From: Thelonectria olida
Lineage: Eukaryota > Ascomycota > Sordariomycetes > Hypocreales > Nectriaceae
Length of the DNA stretch: 64,000 nt
Direction: 5' to 3'
Assembly (NCBI GenBank): GCA_020736575.1
Contig: JAGPYM010000049.1
Location: 1 to 64,000, forward strand
The notes under the pieces are model-generated. The model did not search any database and was not told the DNA's origin. It saw only the letters and a list, made by a program, of their open reading frames with translations. Positions 58,625 to 64,000 of the stretch are shown in pieces (position 1 is the first letter of the stretch; every line of letters starts with the position of its first letter). The position numbers and the translations under genes are program-made.

Positions 58625-59789
58625 GATTGCAGGCACTATTCGCGGAGGTCAAAGAAGCGTAAGAAGTGTGGTAATTGCAATAGTTGCTGATATCTGCTTA
58701 AGTTGACTTGAGGTATGGGTACGACATCATTTTATATGTATTCGACACAGTCTTGACTATTATTCCCTCGAGGAGCAAACATTGCCTTCTCGGAAGCGAT
58801 AGGGGTGAACGGGGAATGGAGAATGAGTGTATACTACTGCTTCCGTCTTTGAGACTTTACCCTCAAGTTCCGCGAGACATTAACTAGGCTCCGACTCCCC
58901 GAGTCGTACGATGCAAATGGATGAGAAATGTGCTAGAACCCTAAAGCAACACGGCAGTACAGTCTTTGGTCACACTAGGCCCAGAATACCGTCATAACTA
59001 CGAGGTTGAGCCTTCAAGAAAACTCTCCAGGAATGCGATTCCTGAGTCTATTTTTTTTCCCCTTCCGGTGTTTTAAAAGCCCTCGCCTTTGCTGAAAGAC
59101 TCCTCAGTCCTGTTAAGATTAATGGCTTACACCTAGCTCCCGAGTGATTCGGCAGAAACAATGAGGAAATATGTATAGTTTCAGGCGTTCGTATATTCGC
59201 AGCCAAAGCACATTCCGATAAGCCGCATTCACGCGTCTCACTGGCGACAAATGCTCGGCTTGTAAAATGTGGCTGAGACCGCGGGTTAAAGTGGCTAACA
59301 AAAGAGGAGCTGAAAGAAAACTGTACTTGATTCAAGGCTTGTTCTATGGACTATGCGGAGATTGATGGCTTATTGACTAGACACAAACTTAGAAATTTGA
59401 TTGAAATACATTCGTCATCAGAATGGAGCTCTCTTGGAGTTTATTCCTGCAAAGACTATGATCAACACAAATGGTTCCCATAGAGGAGAGGTTTTCATGT
59501 CTGATCTCTACAGCTCGGTGTTATGTATCTCCACCCACTTGATGAGATTCATTTGACTTTGAAGCTCAGCTACATCTGGACTGTAATGCCATGTGATTTT
59601 CTAGATGGCCATTTCCGATCAACCGAGAGATTTCAATTCCATTACATTCAGGTGATTGTATAGCTCTTTCGCAAACATATAATATCCTGGTCTAGTCACG
59701 ACTGATAGTCTTCCTTTCCTTCTCATCATCTATCAATCATCCAACCTTAAGTAATAATTATCTAATCACAACAACGACTTCATTCGAAC
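58625..59789. promoter_or_regulatory. Shared divergent promoter region between dehydratase and glucan lyase genes
   Basis: The two genes point away from each other across 1165 bp with no convincing gene between them (a minus ORF at 59048-59335 shows no motif). Near the lyase start there are AT-rich TATA-like elements (ACATATAATATCC about 59677-59689) and an A/C-rich leader ending CATTCGAACATG. Such spacing is typical of a bidirectional promoter co-regulating two pathway genes. No specific operator is claimed. Confidence 0.5.
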
Positions 59790-60893
59790 ATGTCTGACTT
59801 CCAAGCGACTAAGCTCAGAGACCCCCTTCATCTTCGTCAAAGCTGACAACTTCTTTGGAGACATTGACGGGTCCCCGAACAACCTCAAGCGCCCGCCGAC
59901 GATTGCCTACCGTGACACGGACCAGCCTTTGGATGATGGCAGCAAGAACCCGGCTTGCAGCCACGGTCGGGTCTTCCGTTTAAACGATGACTCATTGCTG
60001 ATCCAGTTCATGCGTCCTAGGGTATGGAGAATTCGTTTCGACCCTAACAATCGGAAGCCGTCCAAGTTCACCGATTTCAACAGGTAAGTCTCTATCACAC
60101 TATTTCTTCGTGATCCGCACAAGATGCACTATGACGCTTACCACTCATCAGTCGAACGATCATCCAAGATACTCTCTCCCAACTGATCACCACCGTCGAC
60201 GTCGTCGACCCCAACACCGAGAAGCGAAAGGTGGAAGTCCAACTCTGGATTCAGCGAGACCCGTTCCAAATCATTGGTGTTCCGAGAACCAGATTCGAGC
60301 GGAGAAGCTGCCGGAGATTCAGAATTTTGAATCCGATGCCATCAAGCAGCGGGGACTTCCTCAAGAAGCACACGGACATGAACTACTTCAGTATATCAAA
60401 TAATCGTCATGTCACAGAATGCCACTAATATTTCTGTTTACCAGATTTTGACAATATGAGGTATCAGAACGTCTGCGGTCATGGTTCTCTCAATGACCGT
60501 GAGCCTCTCTACCATTCCGAGCCGTTTTGGGTTGAGGTCGATTCTCATCCTGGATACAGATCCCAGGTTGGAATCTTTATCGGCAACTACTCCCACATCT
60601 GCGTTGACGTTGGTGTGAAGGACGCTATTTCCATTCGTGTTGCAACAGGTTCAATAGTTTCCACTGCGTTGTCGTCGCTGGAGATACCATGGAGGACCTC
60701 GTCAAGCAATACACCTCCATTGTCGGCAAGCCCAAGCTCAAGCCTCGCTACGTGCTGGGTTATCATTAAGGCTGCTACGGGTACGAGAACCAAGAGTATG
60801 TCATTGAGGCTATTGACGAGTATCGCAAGGTCAACGTTCCCATGATTGCATGCACATCGACGTGGATGAGTCCCTCTCCTGGACGGTTGTAGG
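59790..60893 (+). pseudogene. alpha-1,4-glucan lyase (GH31) pseudogene, N-terminal part only
   Basis: In intact form it would release 1,5-anhydrofructose from glycogen or starch. Exon 1 is 59790-60083; exon 2 runs from about 60133 to 60390; exon 3 starts at 60445, after a 54-bp GT-AG intron. Lyase-like blocks include FIFVKADNFFGDIDG, MRPRVWRIRFDPNN, SRTIIQDTLSQL, the DFLKKHTDMNYF-NFDNMRYQNV junction, and SLNDREPLYHSEPFW. Then come FIGNYSHICVDVG and KPKLKPRYVLGYH-stop-GCYGYENQEY, ending at HIDVD near 60870. The NFDNM...REPLYHS(E/D)PF block fits fungal/algal glucan lyases better than ordinary alpha-glucosidases. Lesions: one extra C in 59822-59826, frame changes near 60270-60350 and 60648, TAA at 60767 (probably CAA before), and loss of everything after about 60890. 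The GH31 catalytic Asp residues and about two thirds of the protein are missing. Lyase rather than glucosidase is my inference. Confidence 0.8.
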
Positions 60894-62077
60894 CAAGCTT
60901 TAGAAGGGGCTTAAGTAGCTTGCTGGATGCCGGCAGACCAAAACTATCCTTACTCAAGCCTTTTAAAAGGATGTCTCCTTCAACAAGCTTGCTGGAGCTT
61001 CAAATATTCCAAAAGAGGGGTGATTTTAGAGACAAAGATGGGACTTTTGGACCTTGACTAAGGTATATATTTATAGCATTCCGTGTAGGAAACATAAACG
61101 ACATAGCTAAGTAACCATCCGCCCTTCTCTATCCAAGGGTTGATCTAGACTCCCCAATCTCGCTGGCACTATCATTCCCATCCCCACCCTCATCACCACT
61201 ATCCCCATCCCCAATTTCCTCCTCGAAAGCGCCTGGCACAGCCGCTACAACATGATCCAGCGCTATAGTCGCAACGGCCTCGAACCCCGCTGTCTTAGGC
61301 GGACGGCATTTCCCATCGGTGTTTAGACACGGGGATTCGGAGAAAGACACCAGCTAAGGCTCGGCTAGGCGCATATCATTCAGCAATGGTCGCGGTGCAC
61401 AGCGGCCCATCTGCCACGAACAGCATTATCTCCATCCCAACTATCCCACTAGGTCATCTAGTGAAATGCAAAGATTAGTCAGAATCGCTTTTAGAATTAA
61501 AAGACGTCTTTCATATACGATACTGGCTTTTTCTTTAGAAAAATATTGCTTTTGCAAGGTTCAAGTCCTTTATAAGAAAATGAGATTTACTTACCTCCCA
61601 TGTACATCGATGTATTCTTCATTACGTTCGCTGATGAGGCGATCTCGCACCGGTGACCGGCTTGCTGCGGCTATGCAAAGCAATCATGTTGTTCACCTTC
61701 ACTTTATCTAGTTACAGTTGGTGTGCACTAGTCAGACCCATGACCTATTACGCAGCGATAGTTCAATCCACAAGCCACGTTTGGAGATCGTGCAAAGCGG
61801 AATACTAACTCGGAAGATCTCGAGATACGAGATGCTGTAGATACCGATATTGTGACTCATGGGGCGACCAAGACTAACTGGGGTACCCGCAGCATCGTGA
61901 CTGTCAAGCGGCAATATGGTGTTCCTGAAGACGGAGACCAGCTAAAATAGGAGCAGAACCTATTCTTCCCAGAAGGTTAAGTTTTAAAAATTAAGAACCA
62001 TATTATGAATTCAATAAAAATGTTCAATATTTACATAAAGCCCTCATCATTGATGAAAAGACAACATTCCGATTGAT
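60894..62077. other. Intergenic interval after the lyase pseudogene
   Basis: 60894-61030 may be very worn lyase sequence. 61129-61350 (minus) is a short Asp/Gly/Glu-rich ORF without a Met start. 61470-61620 and 61960-62060 are AT-rich, probably decayed repeat. No gene is supported. Confidence 0.35.
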
Positions 62078-64000
62078 TTAGTGCGCTGGGTGACATTCCT
62101 GGATATGTTTCTCTCTCCAAACTAGTTGGATATATCGCTTTGGACAATGAGGGCAAGGATAGACACGTCGGGGATCCGGTGCCAAGGGATTTCCTGGGTG
62201 GGCTTGGCGTGATTGTAGTGGTGATGCCGAGTTCGCTAAAGGCAGGTTTGAGATTTCATCTGGTAATAAACGTGGCGATATATTAGGAGCCTGGTGACCA
62301 ACGGAATGCGATTGTGGACTTGATCTCGCCGATATGCTCAGTATTGAGATGGGGGGGAGTTTGACTGGTCGATGACTGGGACTCAAGATAGGTTCTTGGC
62401 AGCCAACTGAGGGTGTATTGTCGGTTAACTGAGAATGGGGAAACGGCTGTGGGGTAGTATGATTGGGTGGCATAGGGCTGAAAGGCGGTTGTTGATACGT
62501 GGCTGGTACTGTGGCAATGCCCAAGTTGAGATCCCGCAGAACTGGGAGGACGAGGCTTGGTGGGCGAGGGGAAGAGAAGTTGGATCCTTGTTGTGATCCT
62601 GCTGAAATACCGTGTTCATCGTTCGACACTACATGTGACGAATGGGGTTGTTCTTTGTGAAAAAATGTCGGACCCTCGGCACTATGCTGATGTTTCGACA
62701 AGTCGAGGTGCTGATCATCATTTTTAGGTCGCTGCACAACCTGCGATGCATTTGGAAGTGACTCTCTGTCATTCCCTTGGTGACAAGGGCCTGGTGCACT
62801 AGGGACTTGGCTTGGATGGATTGGCCTTTCCACTAGTGGCGAAAAGCAACTCTGTCGGTTTTCCGCCATACGGGATCCAGCATCTTCGTCCACAACCGGA
62901 GGGCCGTCTTGGTCGAACCGCTCATTCAGCCTGAGACTATAAATTGCCGTTTGGAGCAAGCGTTCATTCCTCAGCGAGTTGAAACGTTCACCCTTGTGGT
63001 TTGGGGCTGGAGCTGTGACTGGTTGTACAGATGAAGACATCGAAGATGAGATGACGGGTTCAGGCGGGTCGCCAGCTGGAGGCACTGCAGTCGCTGCCGA
63101 AGCTGGATTGTTGGAGGAATCGCTGATTATGGCCACAACGTTGGGGCTCTGATTTTCATGGTGAGTCTTCGGATCGGCACTAGGGTTGTGATGAAAATCG
63201 ACTCTGCTCGATGATAAGCCCGCCACGCTGGTGGTCCGGCCTTCCTCGGATGACATTGGCGCCTCCTGGTCATCTGATTGACAATTATTTTGGCTGAGGT
63301 CGGGCTGGGGGCTTGATTGTTCATCCTGGCTTTGTTCTGCTGGTAAAGCCCCTGTGGTAACGACCGTAGAATCCAGCGTGTCGATGTCTGCCGGGTCCAG
63401 CCTCAATTCCGTTTGCTCCATGTTCTCAAGATTTGAATTCTCTGCCTGTTTGCTTCTTCGGGTCTCTAGAAATTCCAGGACTGATTTGAAGTGAGGGATT
63501 AGCTCGAAGCTGGAATCTTGAGTATCAACAGATTGGAGATCGTTGGCTGCCACCCAGCCAACTGAGCTTCTACTCGGAAAATCCAAGCCGTCAAAGTACA
63601 TAACGGGAAATTGTCGCTCGGTAACCAGAGATCCTCCATCTTTGTAGTTCTCCCGCCAATCAAGAATACCCGTCTGGGGATCATAACTGTAACACGGCGG
63701 TAGTTGTTCTGTGAGACCCAGGTCCTGGATTGTGCCTGAGAAGCCAATATCAATAGGTTTCTTGGTGCCAACCCCAGGGAGAACGAGTACGGCTTGCCAC
63801 TCTCTAGACTTTGACCAGTATCCGAGAAAAATGCCGCCTGGAGTTGGATCAATAATTCCATCAAACTCCTTTCGCGGTCTCCGGCCACTCTTGTCCCTAC
63901 CATTCACACCTGCACCTCCCCTGTTGCCCAACCGCGCGTCTGCCTGTTGATCTCTTTGTTCAAGAGGTGGGGAGACTTGAATGCATTCAGAAGTTTTGTT
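62078..64000 (-). CDS. Large disordered protein with one C-terminal C2H2 zinc finger (partial)
   Basis: The frame is open from the right edge of the window to the stop at 62078, at least 640 residues, so the start lies beyond 64000. The N-terminal globular part (KEFDGIIDPTPGGIFLGYWS, SREWQAVLVLPGVGTKKPID, SYDPQTGILDWREN, GLDFPSRSSVGWVAANDLQ) is not a family I can name. A long Ser/Pro/Gln-rich disordered middle follows. The last 25 residues form a C2H2 finger, C-x2-C-x12-H-x4-H (CPHCPKRYIQLVWREKHIQECH), four residues from the end. This layout suggests a DNA-binding or chromatin protein, but nothing in the sequence shows its targets. No lesion is seen, unlike most genes in the window. Confidence 0.75.
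   Translation of the reverse strand, partial: NKTSECIQVSPPLEQRDQQADARLGNRGGAGVNGRDKSGRRPRKEFDGIIDPTPGGIFLGYWSKSREWQAVLVLPGVGTKKPIDIGFSGTIQDLGLTEQLPPCYSYDPQTGILDWRENYKDGGSLVTERQFPVMYFDGLDFPSRSSVGWVAANDLQSVDTQDSSFELIPHFKSVLEFLETRRSKQAENSNLENMEQTELRLDPADIDTLDSTVVTTGALPAEQSQDEQSSPQPDLSQNNCQSDDQEAPMSSEEGRTTSVAGLSSSRVDFHHNPSADPKTHHENQSPNVVAIISDSSNNPASAATAVPPAGDPPEPVISSSMSSSVQPVTAPAPNHKGERFNSLRNERLLQTAIYSLRLNERFDQDGPPVVDEDAGSRMAENRQSCFSPLVERPIHPSQVPSAPGPCHQGNDRESLPNASQVVQRPKNDDQHLDLSKHQHSAEGPTFFHKEQPHSSHVVSNDEHGISAGSQQGSNFSSPRPPSLVLPVLRDLNLGIATVPATYQQPPFSPMPPNHTTPQPFPHSQLTDNTPSVGCQEPILSPSHRPVKLPPISILSISARSSPQSHSVGHQAPNISPRLLPDEISNLPLANSASPLQSRQAHPGNPLAPDPRRVYPCPHCPKRYIQLVWREKHIQECHPAH

Noticed and set aside
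61129..61350. Acidic short minus ORF as a gene
   Set aside because: No ATG start, 73 codons, simple Asp/Gly/Glu composition.
1..64000. CRISPR arrays, operons or bacterial-type ribosome sites
   Set aside because: Spliceosomal introns and gene families show eukaryotic (fungal) DNA; no direct-repeat array with spacers is present.

Overview
The window looks like the nuclear genome of a filamentous ascomycete, most likely an Aspergillus/Penicillium-type member of the Eurotiales. The signs are short 43-72 bp introns with GT(or GC)...CTAAT/CTAAC...AG signals, a full alpha-1,3-glucan synthase, Zn2Cys6 and bZIP regulators, a CHAT protein, Fot1/pogo, Tad-type LINE and Ty1/copia transposons, and nonsense changes of the repeat-induced point mutation (RIP) type. 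The genus call is inference.

Layout. 1-98 is the decayed end of a Fot1-like transposon. 1785-9176 is a five-exon cell-wall alpha-1,3-glucan synthase gene, complete except for one in-frame TAG. 9592-11966 is a nested transposon cluster: an old partial LTR, a Fot1/pogo element with clean TIRs, and a solo LTR inside its transposase. 12320-13410 (-) is a broken RTG2/exopolyphosphatase-like gene. 13711-14792 encodes a Cys-rich, single-pass surface protein. 16547-17556 encodes a bZIP factor frameshifted inside its leucine zipper. 18921-19870 holds Tc1 and LINE debris, including an inverted LINE. 20083-22178 (-) encodes a TamA/Dal81-like Zn2Cys6 regulator. 24615-25073 (-) is a copia gag remnant. 26850-30900 is a 5'-truncated Tad-like LINE. 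31000-39600 is gene-poor, with a LINE fragment at 34435-35380.

39607-40528 encodes a small degenerate kinase. 43882-44925 (-) encodes a PARG-like macrodomain protein. 46847-47543 (-) is a low-complexity hypothetical gene. 49131-51128 is a TPR-CHAT gene broken by two in-frame stops. 51563-56271 holds a LINE scrap and a decayed Ty1/copia element.

The most interesting locus is 56272-60893. A head-to-head pair is best read as the two signature genes of the anhydrofructose pathway of alpha-glucan/glycogen breakdown. On the minus strand is an aldos-2-ulose dehydratase/ascopyrone-type gene, for which I can rebuild ten phase-consistent exons. On the plus strand is a GH31 alpha-1,4-glucan lyase. Both are now broken: the dehydratase has two in-frame stops and is cut off by the copia element, and the lyase is frameshifted and truncated. 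62078-64000 (-) is the 3' part of a C2H2-finger protein gene that runs off the window.

Nearly every host gene carries one or a few small lesions. Some are C-to-T/G-to-A changes in CpA/TpG context, as RIP would give. Others are one-base changes in short homopolymers, where assembly error must be excluded. All functions are inferred from sequence motifs and remembered family features; no database search was run.
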